A stretch of 64,000 bases of DNA from Vombatus ursinus (GCF_900497805.2 NW_020954557.1:38853803-38917802); one strand, 5' to 3'; numbered from the stretch's first letter, positions 50,906-63,035 are shown. Notes: generated by a model from the sequence alone, not told the origin. Made by a program: numbers and translations.

Positions 50906-53444
50906 TCATTAGTTAAGCTAAAAAAAAAGTTAATAGCATTGGCATGCTTCCCCTCCCATTATTATTCATGTAGAAGAACTATTCTTTTGAACAAAATTCT
51001 TAGGGGAAATAGCCCATTTCTTTTGGAAAATCTGTCTTCCTAGCACTACCTTGGTCCCAAACCACTGCATGAAATTAAGATATTACTTTAAAATCCTCAT
51101 ACTATAATAAACATACACGGTTCTAAATGAAACCAGAGAGTCACTTTCTTGGTGGTGAGCATGTACGTTGTTAAAGATTGCCAAAAACAGCTTTTGTATC
51201 ATTGAACTGCTTTATTCTGACAATGCTGGACTGGATAAGGCAGAATGTAAACAGCTGGTGGTGCAAAACCTGTTGTTTTCTGATGAACTATAAATAAGGA
51301 GGGCTCATTAGGTTCACATGAGACACCATTTTGATTCCATTATACCTTAGTCTTTAGCTGGGCATGTTTGATAACTCCAGAGATAAAATCTTAAGAGTAA
51401 AATTGATTTTTTAAGCAAAGATTTTGCCCCTTTCTCCCCTCCTAGAAGAGTCCATCTTTGTATTAGAGAAAGCCAAGTATGTGAGCTGTAATTTTTTTTT
51501 TTCCTCAAAGAGTTTCTCCTACCCTAGTGGTATAAAACAATTAACTTGAACTCTGATAAAAATCTAGTTTATAATTGAAAACATGTGCACTGTGGGATGG
51601 GTGGAATGTTGCCAGCCAGGCTGTGTGTGGCAGACGTGAATCTCTACAGAGCTCAAACACATTCCTGGTTTTATAGTAAATGTCTCTCCTCACTGGTTCT
51701 TATTAATTGGCTTTATTTAGGTGGCCTTTTAGTGATAATACTAAAGGGAGGAAAAACTTTGAAAATGTTTGCAAAGAGAAATTAAGACCCTTGCAGAAAC
51801 AGGTTTGAATTTTGCTGTGAATTTGATTTTAAATCATAGTTGAAAATATAATTTTTCTTTTTTAACTTAAATGTTTTTTCCATTAATGCTGGTAGTGTCC
51901 ATATGACTTTTAGGGGAAACTCCCTCACAGTGTAGCAATTACTAATTTGTGTTCCAGTGATAAGAATGTGTTTTATTGTGGTCATAATATTTGTTCAAAT
52001 TAACTACTATATACTGTAAAGTATCATAAAAACTTCTTCTCTGATCAAATGTTATTGTACAAAAGACCACATGCTGCCCTTGATCTATGCACTCAAACTC
52101 ACATTGATAACTGTGCCCATTCCACCATGAAGAGGACTGGATATGGTCCTGAGAATGAATTTTAGTTTCCCTGACTCCATCCAAGCCATATCATTCAAAC
52201 ACATTTCACTAATGAAAGAACCTTGAATTCATCAGTTCTGACACAAATCATGACTTTTTCATACGCCTTTGTATACTATCTTCACGAGTGGTTGTGTCAG
52301 GAAAAAGATTTTTAAAAAAGTCACCTAGTGGCTGACCTTCTGTCAATGAGTCTCATTTGAACTTAGCTAACCTGGTTCTCATCAGGCCTATACTTAATGA
52401 TACAACTAGATGGGACAATTGGGATCTTGTCTCAGGTTGGATAATTCAGTAGTTATGGAAAACTCAGTCTACAGAGTGCTTTTCCAGCCTGATTGCCCCA
52501 GAGATAGTGGTCACACCCCTGGTGAACCTACTTTCCCATTTCCCCATCCTTTACTGCCACCTGCCCAAAGTACTAAAATTGCTAGGAATAGTTCTTATAC
52601 TTGAAGGCTTTCCAGCTTAGGACCTACCAGCTTTTCATAAATGTTCATTGAATTGAACTGTCACGACTTGTGCTCCACTGTCATAATCTGCAAGAACCAA
52701 GGGTTCTTTCCATGTCACAAGGCATCTGAAAAGTATTTAATGACTCCCATATATAGGTCATTTATTTTAATATCAATTGTTGAGTCTTTTTTGGTTTTAG
52801 TGATAACCTGTTTATCGATAATTTCAGTCCTTTTCCGGGCTGTTGTCTATCCCTGTGCAAGAAAGCTTATAAAGACTCTACATTTCTCATAGCTTAAACT
52901 TGGCCTCTCATCAATCTTTTCTCAGAACGATCTCTTTCGGAAATGATGAATTCCATCGAGTACTGCTGTCAACATTTGAACTTGGCTCGGCTCATATATA
53001 TTCTATTATTATGACCAACAAAAATTGAAAAGTTGCTCTTTGGGTTTTCTCCCATTTGCACTTTGTTTCCACCTTATTTCTGTTGATATCAGAGGCACAG
53101 ACCATTCCTACCAAGCAACCTGAGCATATTCTTATAGTACCAAAGCAGATGCAGAATTTCCAGGTCCAGGGACCTTTTTGTGCTCTCTTCCCTCATTCTA
53201 AAGATTGCAAAAAGTACAGATTATGCCATGAGCAAGCAGATCTAATTGCCTTCAGGATCATCATGACCATAGGTATTAGGACTATTATTTAAAAAGTGAT
53301 TTCTCTTAACTGACAAATGCCACTGAAATAACGCTCACAGACTTATCGGATTGGAACTGCCATGAAGGGATCATATGGTGAGTGTCCTCTCCTATCATTT
53401 CATCTTTTTAAAAATTATCACTGACACTAGGCCTAGGTCAAGCT
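50906..53444. other. longest repeat-poor stretch of the window
   Basis: 2.5 kb in which I recognise no SINE, LINE or MITE. Plus-strand open frames at 52641-52892 (83 codons, with a hydrophobic segment) and 53056-53292 (78 codons) have no domain I know. No splice-flanked exon can be argued. The absence of old repeats could reflect regulatory constraint. Confidence 0.45.
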
Positions 53445-54015
53445 CTCTTTACTTCTCATATGAGCTTTCACAGTAGCCTTCTACCTAGTCTTCCTCAGTT
53501 TCTCCCTTTTCCATATTTAGGGCTGCTAGGATAATCTGTAGAGGGCTCGTTATATTATTATTCTTTTGATCAGACACCTTCATTAACTCTTCATCATTTA
53601 CTGAATTCGGTTCAAACTCTTTAGCTCGGCATTGAAGTACCCTCACAATCTGGCCCCAATGTGCATTTTTAGCACAATCTTCCCTTTTTCTTTATGCAAT
53701 AGAGCCCAACTAGACCCCTTGCCATCTCTCATCCTTGTCCTTCACCTCCTCCTCTTCCATGAAACTTTCACTGATTCCCTTCCTGCTCTTTTCAAAGTGA
53801 TCAGTCTCTCTGTATTCTCATAGTCTTTTATGCTTTTATACACCTAGGCATATTTTACTTTGTATCACAGCTGTTTGCATGCATATTGTAATTCCTTCCT
53901 AGATTATAAGCTCCTTGAGGGCCGGGACTACTTTTTGTTGATCTTTGTACCTTCCCTAGCACCTAGCACCATGCTCTGTACTGAGTCAGCACTTGGGAAT
54001 TTTTATTAAATGAGT
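53445..54015 (+). mobile_element. L2 LINE 3' part
   Basis: 'cacagtagccttctacctag', 'cattaactcttcatcattta', 'ctcacaatctggccccaatg', 'gattataagctccttgaggg' and 'gtcagcacttgggaattttt'. A long but old copy. Confidence 0.78.
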
Positions 54016-54786
54016 TAATTTCCCTGCCTTCAAGTAGGATAGCAATCATGTATTTGAGAAAGATAACTACTATTTTAAAACCTGTCTGTAAGAAAGATGA
54101 CCCTTCATGTTTCCTTAGTGGGATGTTTCAAAGTTTCTGAGCCTCATAATGTTTCCAAAGCATGGTGAAAAAGTATGCTAAATATTGGAATGTGATGAAA
54201 TGGAGTGAAATGGGATGAAATGGAGTTACTCAGGCTGTGTTATGCAATCTTATGCTTTAGGGATCATTACAAATAGGTTCTATTCTCAACCATTATACAT
54301 GGGATTCTACTTTAAGCTAAGTATAGAAGGGATCCTTTGCAGCATCAGAGTCTACTATTTTTAGAAAAGGTAGCAGATTAATAACTCAGTCAGTGCTGGT
54401 TTCCAATTAATCTGTAAAACAGATTTTGGATTATGATCCTGTGGGATGCCCAAGCTGACTTTTCCACAGTGCCTTGGTCCATCATCAGCTTTCAAGAAGT
54501 GCCTGGTGGTATCTGCTGACACCATGAACTTGGGAGAGAGGGGATACGTGATAAAGCTGGAGGACGAATGTACTACAGTTGTTGGGGTAAGAGATGTCAG
54601 AGTTCCAAGTCACTGTCATATATACATAGTATCCAACTAATGGAGGAAACAGTTACAGAAGAGCAAGGAGGAGCATCACAGGAGGGGATACTGAGTAACA
54701 ATGCTCATAATGCTCTCTGAAACTTAAGTAGCTCTTTATACTTTTGAAAGAAAGCGCTTTTACATTATTTTTATTTGGGATTCTTC
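54016..54786. other. unassigned stretch with a short tandem patch
   Basis: Positions 54190-54230 repeat GATGAAATGGAGT-like units. Otherwise unique. Confidence 0.5.
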
Positions 54787-54892
54787 ATATTACAAGATTT
54801 AGAACTGAAAGGACCTTAGGGATTATACAGTTAAATTCTTCCATTTTACAGTTGAGGAAGCTAAGGTGCAGAGAATCTGTGGTCTGTGCCTG

Positions 54893-55148
54893 CAGTATGG
54901 TGTAGCGAATAGAGCATCAGGCCTGGAGCCGAGAAGACCTAAGTTGAATTCTAGCCTCAGGCACCAGCTGTATGATGTTGGGCAAGTCACTTCACCTCTG
55001 TTTGCCTCAGTTTCCTCATTTATAAAATAGGGCTAATAATAGCACCTACCTCCCAGAGTAGTGATGATCAACTGAAATATTTGTAAAGTGCTTAGCATAG
55101 TGCCTGTCACAAAATGCTGTAAAAATGTTAGTTATTACTATTATTGTT
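54893..55148 (+). mobile_element. SINE-B inside MIR3
   Basis: 'gcgaatagagcatcaggcct', 'ctctgtttgcctcagtttcc', 'tttgtaaagtgcttagcata' and 'gtaaaaatgttagttattac'. Confidence 0.82.
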
Positions 55149-55169
55149 GAAGGTCATAAAATTAGTAAG

Positions 55170-55296
55170 TTGCAGTTGTTTAGTCATGTCCAACTCTTCC
55201 TGACATTATTTGGGGTTTTCTTGGCAGAGATACCTGAGTGGTTTGCCGTTTCTTTCTCCAATTCATTTTACAGATGAGGAAACTGAGGCAAACAGG
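55170..55296 (-). mobile_element. SINE-A, 3' part, inside MIR3
   Basis: 'gtttagtcatgtccaactct', 'ggggttttcttggcagagat' and 'gagtggtttgccgtttcttt'. It ends at 'gaggcaaacaggg', so the head is absent, a 5'-truncated copy. Confidence 0.8.
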
Positions 55297-55612
55297 GCCA
55301 GGATTAAAACACAAGTCTTCCGAGCCCTAATCCATACTGCTTCCTATTTGATGTTTCCCATTTTTTTATTATTATAAAAATTGTTTATGTACTATATACA
55401 CTTATAATTTTCTCACCCCCCCAAGGAAATCAACATGATTCCTACAGACATTGTTTGCCAATTTTATCTGAATATGGCTATTCAAATTGTCATTGTCATT
55501 CATTTTCCAAACAGCTGCTCTGTTTTGTTTGGTTTCACCTCCAGCATCATCATCTCCCCTCTCTGCCCCCAACCTCCTAGGATAAGCTCATCTCATAGAA
55601 ACTCATCAGGTA

Positions 55613-55942
55613 CAGTTACCCCTTTCACATCATGGAATTAGGGGCACAGCCTCCCTTCCCCTGGAATCTGGAAAATCCATGTAAAATTTTTTGACCCCTT
55701 GTCCCAGAGAAGAAGTTTGAATTATTATGGTATTAAAAGATAAAATATGTTGATATCATACAATATTATACGTATATTTTATGCATTTCTGAGTTTCTAA
55801 ACCTTTTCTGTGTTGTCTGCTGGCCTTCTCATGTCACCTGTGGCTTCTGCAAAACTCCCTCAAAATTCCCATTTAATTTCTTATGCCACCCCATGGTATA
55901 TTGAAACCACGATGGGGAAAGTCTCGATGTGGAAGGGATAAC
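55613..55942. mobile_element. Tigger-like MITE, opposite to 35128
   Basis: TA then 'cagttacccctttcac' at the left; 'gatgtggaagggataac' then TA at the right. The interior 'gaattattatggtattaaaa', 'catacaatattatacgtata' and 'tgaaaccacgatggggaaag' corresponds to the complement of the 35 kb copy. Confidence 0.72.
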
Positions 55943-56305
55943 TAGACTCACCTCATCAGTACCCTCTACCCCTGTGATTGAAGGGCCAGAGGGCATACCC
56001 AAAACCTCCTCCCAAGGCCTCTCTTTAGAGAGGACTCAGAATTCCCAGCATCTCTTCATTTCCCACCAATTTCTCTGCTTAGTTTTGACTCCACATCATA
56101 ATGCCCCTGTGTTGGGTATATTTTGCCCCTTTCTCCCCTCCTTTTTGTATATCACCTATCCTTATTTAGATTTTATAATCTAATTTGTAAGAATTTGTAA
56201 GCTCTTTGAGAGCAGAGACTATCATTCTTTTTCTTATTTGTATCCTTAGCACTTAGTACCTGGCACATAGTAGGTGCCTAATAAATGTTTATTGTTATTA
56301 TATTA
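55943..56305 (+). mobile_element. L2-tailed repeat following the MITE
   Basis: 'ggcctctctttagagaggac' and 'ctcttcatttcccaccaatt' parallel 35500-35560. It ends in an L2 tail: 'gtaagctctttgagagcaga' and 'ggtgcctaataaatgtttat'. Confidence 0.7.
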
Positions 56306-56540
56306 CTGCATTGTTTTTCTCTTATGTTCCTCTCCTCTGTTCTATAGTGTTTTGCTCTTCTGGTCAGTTCTTCATTTTTACTGTCCCAGAGAGTCTTATC
56401 TTCAATATTGTAAGTTTTTGTTTTCCCTCTTTCCTCCTCCTTTGTAACAGAATTTAAAAGACTGTAGCTAAGTCTTTAACTAAAGTCATCATAACTAAGA
56501 GCAACCTAGTTCACATCTAAGGACATCCAATTTAGAGGGC

Positions 56541-56770
56541 TCTGGATACATTTTTTTGATAATTTTTTTATTTATAGCTTTTGATTTTACATCACCTGTC
56601 TTTATCAATGTATCCATTTCCCTTTCCCATCCAAAGAGTCACCCTTGGAACAATTAATAAAAAAGAAGAAAAGTTCAGCAAAACTAACATAAAAAAATCT
56701 GACATCATCTGTAGTGTTCTGCACCCATATTTCCCTACTTCAACAAAGAAAGGAGAATACTTTGGGGGGG
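56541..56770 (-). mobile_element. L1-type 3' region, left piece
   Basis: 'catttccctttcccatccaa', 'tcagcaaaactaacataaaa', 'gtgttctgcacccatatttc' and 'ctacttcaacaaagaaagga'. The right piece is 57157-57370. Confidence 0.6.
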
Positions 56771-56807
56771 GCATTGTTCTGGATTAGGCCTAAGTCAGGT
56801 GACTCTA

Positions 56808-57160
56808 GACAAGTCAAATCAAGTCACTCACTATTTTCTTAAACATCTATTTTGTGCCTGACACTGTGCTAAGTGCTGGAGATATAAATAAAGCAAAAAA
56901 AACAACCAACCAACCAAAAAAAAAACCCCAAAACAAAACAAAAACAAAAACAAATCATGTCTCTGTTCTCATGCAGCTCACAGACTAATGGGGTAGACAA
57001 CATGCAAAAAATTATGTCTAAAGAAGAGACATGCAGGAGGTAGTATCAGAGGGAAGGCGTTAGCAGTAAGAGTGACTGGCAAAGGCTTCTTGTAGAAGGT
57101 GGGGTTTTAACTCAGACTGGAAGGAAACAAGGAGCTAGAAAGGAGGAGGAGAGTGTTCCA
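56808..57160 (-). mobile_element. L2 tail lying between L1 pieces
   Basis: 'attttgtgcctgacactgtg', 'ctaagtgctggagatataaa', 'caggaggtagtatcagaggg' and 'caaaggcttcttgtagaagg'. A-rich runs at 56897-56952. Confidence 0.78.
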
Positions 57161-57370
57161 GTTCTTCACAACCCCAAAAGGGGCTGCCATAAAGGTTTTG
57201 GTTTATATGGGGTCTTTTTTTTCTTATCACTAACTTCTATGGGGTATATGCTTAGTATGAGATTTTCTGGGTCAAAGAATATAGACATTCAGTCACTTTC
57301 TTAGTATAATTCTAAATTGCTTTCCAGAATTGCTGGACCAATTTACAGCTCCACTGCCAGTGCATTAGTC
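57157..57370 (-). mobile_element. L1-type 3' region, right piece
   Basis: 'ggttttggtttatatggggt', 'tatggggtatatgcttagta', 'attgctttccagaattgctg' and 'gctccactgccagtgcatta'. Confidence 0.75.
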
Positions 57371-57594
57371 AAGGGTGCTGAATTTGGGGACCAATGACAG
57401 TGCTCAAACTGTGTTAGCAATATAGAAATAAAAGAGATTAGTCTCCTGTTTGGAAGGGTAATTTGTTGAAATAGGAAGATTCCAGATGACTAGAGTGAGC
57501 ATCTTCTCTTGCCCCATCCTATCCCACTCTCTACCCCAAAACTTTTTCATCCTGGTGGTTCTGATTTCCTCTTCCCTACCCCTACCCAATTCTC

Positions 57595-57749
57595 TTTTTT
57601 TTCTTTTTTGGCTAGGCAATGGGGTTAAGTGATTTGCCCAGGGTCACATAGCTAGTCAGTGTTTTGTGTCTGAGACCAAATTTGAACTCAGGTCCTCCTG
57701 AGTACAGGGCCAGTGCTCTATCCACTGTGCCACCTAGCTGACCCACCCC
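57595..57749 (-). mobile_element. SINE-C with 11-base TSD
   Basis: T-run, 'ggggttaagtgatttgccca', 'aaatttgaactcaggtcctc' and 'gtgccacctagctgacccac'. TSD 'acccaattctc' at 57584-57594 and 57750-57760, identical. Confidence 0.92.
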
Positions 57750-57945
57750 ACCCAATTCTCACCTTAACCCTCCTTAACCCTCAAATGATAAGTTTTTGTT
57801 GCCCTGGAAATGGTTTGTGGTGGTTGTCCCAGAAACTAAAATGCCTTCCTGGCCCCCAAAGCTTTTAGATATAGTACATGTGGAAACTATGTTGGTTTGT
57901 CTTCTCCTTCCCACACTCCTTTCTTGGGCAGATCACTGCCCAAAA

Positions 57946-58115
57946 TAATAGACTTTGAGCTGGAAAGGACTTCTAATGTTATCTTGTCCAAACTTCCTCA
58001 TTTTATAGATGAAAAAACTGAGTTCAGTGATTTGCCCTAGATCACTCTATGACATAGCCAGATTTAAGCCTTGATTTTCTGATTCCAAATCTAGAGCTCT
58101 GTTCACTCTATGGTG
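57946..58115 (-). mobile_element. MIR3-type SINE
   Basis: 'gagctggaaaggacttctaa', 'ctcattttatagatgaaaaa' and 'gattccaaatctagagctct'. Confidence 0.72.
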
Positions 58116-58539
58116 CCTATGTCATCTGCCTTATGTTAAGTTTTGACCTTTTTTATGTAAAAATGCCCCATGTGATGTACTGGCTTTGTATTATTTCTCC
58201 CATTTCATGAAAGCTTTTGAGGGTCTTGTTTAATGTTTTTAGCCCTAAATTCCATTAATTTCTATTTTATGCACATAGCCCTATGAGACAAGTAAATGAA
58301 TGAAGATGATTGTATGTATCCTTCCTTATACAGAGAGGTTTTAGATCCTGAAAAATCTCTTGCTTTAACTAGGCCTATTTCCTTCCAATACTTATTAGTG
58401 GAGAGAAGAGTGGGTATCAGTACTATCACCACAACCATTGCCACCATAAATATCATCAGCTTTCCCTCCACCTCCTGGACACACAGACAGGGCAGTCAAG
58501 TTAGCCTAACTGAGGCAGAAAGGCAGTGTGAGGGAGAGA
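58116..58539. other. unassigned non-coding stretch
   Basis: Nothing recognised. Confidence 0.5.
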
Positions 58540-58775
58540 TAGGAGGTATTATGTACACAGTAAACATAATTTCTGAGTGGTCGGGACAGAGTACTTAAAA
58601 CTGGGGGGATGAGGAAAGGCCATGTAAGAAGTACACTTGAGCTGAGTCTCAAAGGGAGCTAGGAATTTCAAGAGATAGCAATAAGGAGGAAGAGCATTCT
58701 AGAAATGGGAGACAACCTAGGGAAAGGCACAGAGGAGGGAGAGAGATGGAATGTCAAGTACAGGGAACATCAAAA
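58540..58775 (-). mobile_element. L2 LINE fragment
   Basis: 'gtacacttgagctgagtctc', 'agagcattctagaaatggga' and 'gagatggaatgtcaagtaca', a reversed L2 3' part. Confidence 0.6.
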
Positions 58776-58854
58776 AAGGAGTTTCATAGATAGATAGAGA
58801 TCATTAGAGATATACATAGAGATGCAGGAATGAAACAATGTGAAATATACCTGT

Positions 58855-59065
58855 AAAGGAATAGCTATAGCTAGCATTTACACAGCATTTTAAAGTTTGC
58901 AAAACATTTCACAAATATTATTTCATTTTAGCCTCAACTGGAAGGTAAGTGCTACTATCATCCTCATTTTACAGATGAGGAAACTGAGGCAGACAGCAGT
59001 AAAGTGAGTTGTTTAAGGTCATAGAGCTAGCGTCTGATGCCATTTACTGAGCTCAGCTCTCATGA
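58855..59065 (-). mobile_element. MIR SINE
   Basis: 'agctagcatttacacagcat', 'catcctcattttacagatga' and 'ggaaactgaggcagacagca'. Confidence 0.75.
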
Positions 59066-59698
59066 CTTATCAGCCAAGTTCAGTTGCAAACCAGGAATTG
59101 AAACATAGGGATACCATTACCAGTTCTGGGAACTACACTCTTTCCTTGGTCTGATATTTTCCCCCTTCTATTTTTAATCCCTGCTGACTATTCCAGTTAT
59201 CTCCTGAGGGAATTTGCCATCTTGATATCCTAACTGAGCTCTGCAGGATGGTATCTATTGTACTTGCCAGAATCCTTGGAATTATCCAGAATAATTTCAT
59301 ACAGGATTCTAGCAAGAGGCTTGCCTCTATGTGTGTATAAACACATTTAACTTCCTCAGTGTATTTTTAAATGTGTTTCCCTCTGTCCAGTTTCTATCAC
59401 ATTCTGGCATTCTTGCACGTCCAGAAGAATGAAAACAATATGCACCCTGATTCTGGTATTGCATCTTATCATGCCAAATCATAAGGTTCTTCAGTGGTTT
59501 GAGGATGGCAGCTGGAAGCATGGCTTCCAGGGGCTATGGTCTCCTCTAGATGTAAATGTCATGCCCATGAATGCTAACAGGAGCTTTACTGCATGGGGAA
59601 AGTTGAACCGATGACATAAGGGATTTGGCCAGAATTTCCACTTTTAAGAATAATGACTAATAATAATAGGAATTCCTGAAAATGGAGAGGGCTTGTGT
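59066..59698. other. unassigned non-coding stretch
   Basis: Nothing recognised. Confidence 0.5.
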
Positions 59699-59699
59699 T

Positions 59700-59910
59700 G
59701 CAATAATAAATAATAACTAACATTCATATTGTATAGCACTTTAAGGTTTGCAAAGCACTTAAAAAATGTTATCTCATTTTATCCTCACAACAACCCTGGG
59801 AGTTAGGTGCCATTATTCTCCCCATTTTACTGATGAGGAAACTGAGCTCCATCCCCCAAAAGGTGAAATGAGCTGCCCAGAGTCACATACCTAGTGTAGA
59901 ATTAGTTCCT
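59700..59910 (-). mobile_element. MIR SINE
   Basis: 'actttaaggtttgcaaagca', 'cctcacaacaaccctgggag', 'ccccattttactgatgagga' and 'gctgcccagagtcacatacc'. Confidence 0.82.
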
Positions 59911-60856
59911 GCTTTTTTTTTTGGTGGGGGGCTCTTGCCAAATACATTTCCAAATAATGATATAGGGAAAATGCATTTATGAAGTCATACTTAGGGAATT
60001 CAGATAGAGTGAAATGAACATATCAGCAGGATACCCAAGAAGGTCTTATTTTTTCAGCCTCATTATTGCCTTATTCAATTTCCAGGATTTTATTTTGAAA
60101 TATATGTATAGAGAGAAGCAAATTATTGAGCTTGTCTTCCATTTTACATATGTTCTGAAAACCCTCAGATCTCTTCCTGTCCTTTCTTTTCTCCTCCCCT
60201 GTCTGCCTCCTAGTACCCCACTGAAGGCTCAGTGATAGGCTGGTGATGGCACATTCATTATTCAGTACGAGCTGCAAGCAATTTGAGATCTCATACAACC
60301 AAGGAGCAGAACTGAGGGAGAAGAATAAGAGGGCATTCAGGTGAATAGATAGACTCCTGTTACCATTTGCCTATTTGTCCCTTGGTTTAACATTACCTTA
60401 GCTCATGTATTTCAAGGGTGAAGATAATACTCTTTCCAAACTCTGGTTACAACAAGATTTTTCTACCCTTGTGACAGATCTCATTTCCTTTTGCAAGCTC
60501 GCCTACACAGTACTCCTTTTAGGATCAGACCATATGTTCAGTGTCATGAGGGTAGTGGGGTGGGGCATGTGTTCAGTCTGGAGAAGTGGGCTAATGAGTC
60601 ACTGAAAAGCACGAGGCAAAGAGCCCCTGGAGAGCAGCCATCCTTGGTGGATATGGGAAATACACATGGCTCCCAGCTCCTGGGGCTCACTTGGAAATGG
60701 ATGATGCTAGTTTGCTGACATTCCCTCTCCATTACTGGGAATCCTCAAGATTTTAAAGTGTCATTGCTGTTCTGCTCCTTTACAGGAAAATGATCTGATG
60801 TGATCAGCTTACACTGATGTTATTATTTTTCTGTGTTGCTTTGTCCAAAATGACCT
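59911..60856. other. unassigned non-coding stretch
   Basis: About 950 bases without a recognised repeat. Short frames at 60405-60605, 60491-60718 and on the minus strand overlap and show no domain. Confidence 0.5.
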
Positions 60857-60857
60857 T

Positions 60858-61205
60858 CTTTAGAATCATGGAAGATTAGAAGGGACCTCAGAGGTCATCT
60901 TGTTGACCCACTATCTTGTGAGGCCGCCCACTCTATTTCTAGATAGATGTGATTGGAATGAAGCTCTTCCTTGTACTGAGCCAAAATCTTCCCCTCTAAG
61001 CCTTTCACATAGTGATTTTAGCTCTCCCCTGTGAGATGACAAGCCTCATCAGTCTTCCATATGGTAGCCCTTCACATATATGAAAACAGTGATCATGTCC
61101 CCCTAAGCCTTCTCCCTTCTAGGTTTCAATATCCCTATTTTCTTCAATCCTTATATGAACTGGGTTCAAGTTTCTTTAGTGTTCTTGTCACCATTTTGTT
61201 GTATA
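60858..61205 (-). mobile_element. CR1/L3 LINE 3' end
   Basis: 'gaagggacctcagaggtcat', 'tgaagctcttccttgtactg', 'gtagcccttcacatatatga', 'cagtgatcatgtccccctaa' and 'gccttctcccttctaggttt', a reversed CR1/L3 end. Old and 5'-truncated. Confidence 0.78.
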
Positions 61206-61320
61206 TGGTTTCATATGTCAAATTATATTTTTGGTCTAGACTTGGGACTGTATCAATGGGGGGAATGCTGTATGGAAACTCCTCCCACTGATGAAGATCA
61301 ACAGCTCCCCTGTAATTTAT

Positions 61321-62870
61321 TTTTAAAAAAATGTATTTAGTATTTTATTTTTCCCCAATTACATGTAAAAACAATTTTTAACATTTGTTTTTAATACTTT
61401 GAGTTCCAAATCCTCTCTCTTCCTCTCTCCCCACCCTCCTCATTGAGAAAGCAAGTAATTCAATATAGGTTATACATATGTAGTCATGCAAAACATTGCT
61501 ATATTAGTCATGTTGTGAAAGAAAACATAGAGCAAAAAACCTCAAGAAAAATAAAGTAAAAAAATGTATACTTCAATCTATATTCAGACACCATCAATTC
61601 TTTGTGTGGGGATGGATAGCATTTTTCATCATAAGTCCTTCAGAGTTGTCTTGGATCATTGTATTGCTGAGAATAGCTAAATCATTCACAGCTGATCATC
61701 TCACAATATTGCTGTTACTTTGTAAAAACAGTACATTTCACTTTGCACTAGCTCATGTAAATCTTTCCAAGTTTTTCTAAGAGTGTCCTGCTCATCATTT
61801 CTCATAGCACAGTAGCATTCCTTCATAATCACATAGCACAGTTTGTTCAGTCATTCCCCAATTGATGGGCATCCTCCTAATTTCTAACTCCCTGCCATCA
61901 GAAAAGAGTTGCTATAAATATTTCTATACATATAGGTGTTTTTCCCTTTTATTTTTTAATCTCTTTTTGGATGCAGACCTAGTAGTGGTATTGCTAGATC
62001 AAAGGGTATATACACGGTTTTATAGCCCTGTGAGGATAGCTCCAAATTGCTCTACAGAATGGTTGAAACAGTTTACAACTCTATGGACAGTGCATTAATG
62101 TCTCATTTTCCACACATTCCCTCCAATATTTGTCTTTTTTCTTTTCTGTCCTATTAGCCAATCTAATTGGTATGAGGTAGTAAACACCTCAGAATTGTTT
62201 CCATTTGTATTCCTCCAGGCAATAGTGATTTAGAGCACCTTCTTATATGGCTATAGATAAGTTTGATTACTTCATCTGAAAACTGCTCATATCTCTTGAT
62301 CATTTATCAATTGGGGAATGGCTCCTATTTTTATAAATTTGACACAGATTTCTATATATTTGAGAAATGAGGTCTTTATCAGAGAAACTTGCTTCAAATT
62401 TTTTCACAGTTATGATTGCTAAATGTATTTCCCTCCATCTTATTTCCTCCCCCCTTTCTCTCTCTCCTTTCATCCTGTCCCTCCTCAAAAGTGCTTTACT
62501 TCTAACTATCCCCTCCCCTAATCTGCCCTCCCTTTTATCACATTCCTTCCCCCTCCTCTTACCCTCTTTCCCTCCTACTTTTCTGTAGGGTAAAATAGAT
62601 ATCTATTCACAATTGAATGTATGTGTTATTCCCTCTTTGAGCCAATTCTAATGGGAGTAAGGTTCCCTCACTCCCTTTATCTCCCCCCTCTTCCCCTCCA
62701 CAGTAAAAAATTTTTCTTGCCTCTTTCATGTGAGATAAGTTACCCTATTCTATCTCTCCCTTTCCCTTTCTCCCAGTGCATTCCCTTTCTCACCCCTTAA
62801 TTTTATTTTTTTTCATATCATCCTTTCATATTCAACTCACACTTGTGCCCTCTGTTTATATATATTCCTA
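61321..62870 (-). mobile_element. L1/HAL1-family long 3' region
   Basis: The sense-strand 3' end lies at about 61321. It shares the 'tttgagttccaaatcctctc', 'caatataggttatacatatg' and 'catcctgtccctcctcaaaa' to 'acttgtgccctctg' blocks with the HAL1 at 18.6-19.5 kb. It carries in addition about 930 bases (61515-62450) found also at 43736: 'gatgggcatcctcctaattt', 'tgctagatcaaagggtatat' and 'ggtatgaggtagtaaacacc'. 5'-truncated at the MIR-like SINE near 62875. No coding frame. Confidence 0.82.
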
Positions 62871-62874
62871 CAAG

Positions 62875-63035
62875 TACTATTCACCTGTAATTTATAGTCT
62901 TAGAGAGTTGACTAAGGTACTGAAAGATTAATTGACTGGCTTACAGTCAGACAGCCAGTATGTGCCAGAGACAGGACTTAAAACTTAGGTCTTCTTGACC
63001 TCAACACCAGCCCTGTAGCCACTATGTCATGTTAA
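62875..63035 (-). mobile_element. MIR-related marsupial SINE
   Basis: 'cttagagagttgactaaggt', 'acagtcagacagccagtatg' and 'gacaggacttaaaacttagg'. Same subfamily as 33865. Confidence 0.62.

Larger units (their letters stand above)
54788..55345 (-). mobile_element. MIR3 split by two SINEs
   Basis: Pieces 54788-54892 ('gaactgaaaggaccttaggg', 'ttccattttacagttgagga'), 55149-55169 and 55297-55345 ('gccaggattaaaacacaagt') form one reversed MIR3. Confidence 0.7.

Noticed and set aside
52641-53292. Membrane-protein gene from two 80-codon frames
   Set aside because: One hydrophobic segment only, frames not contiguous, no recognisable family or splice sites.
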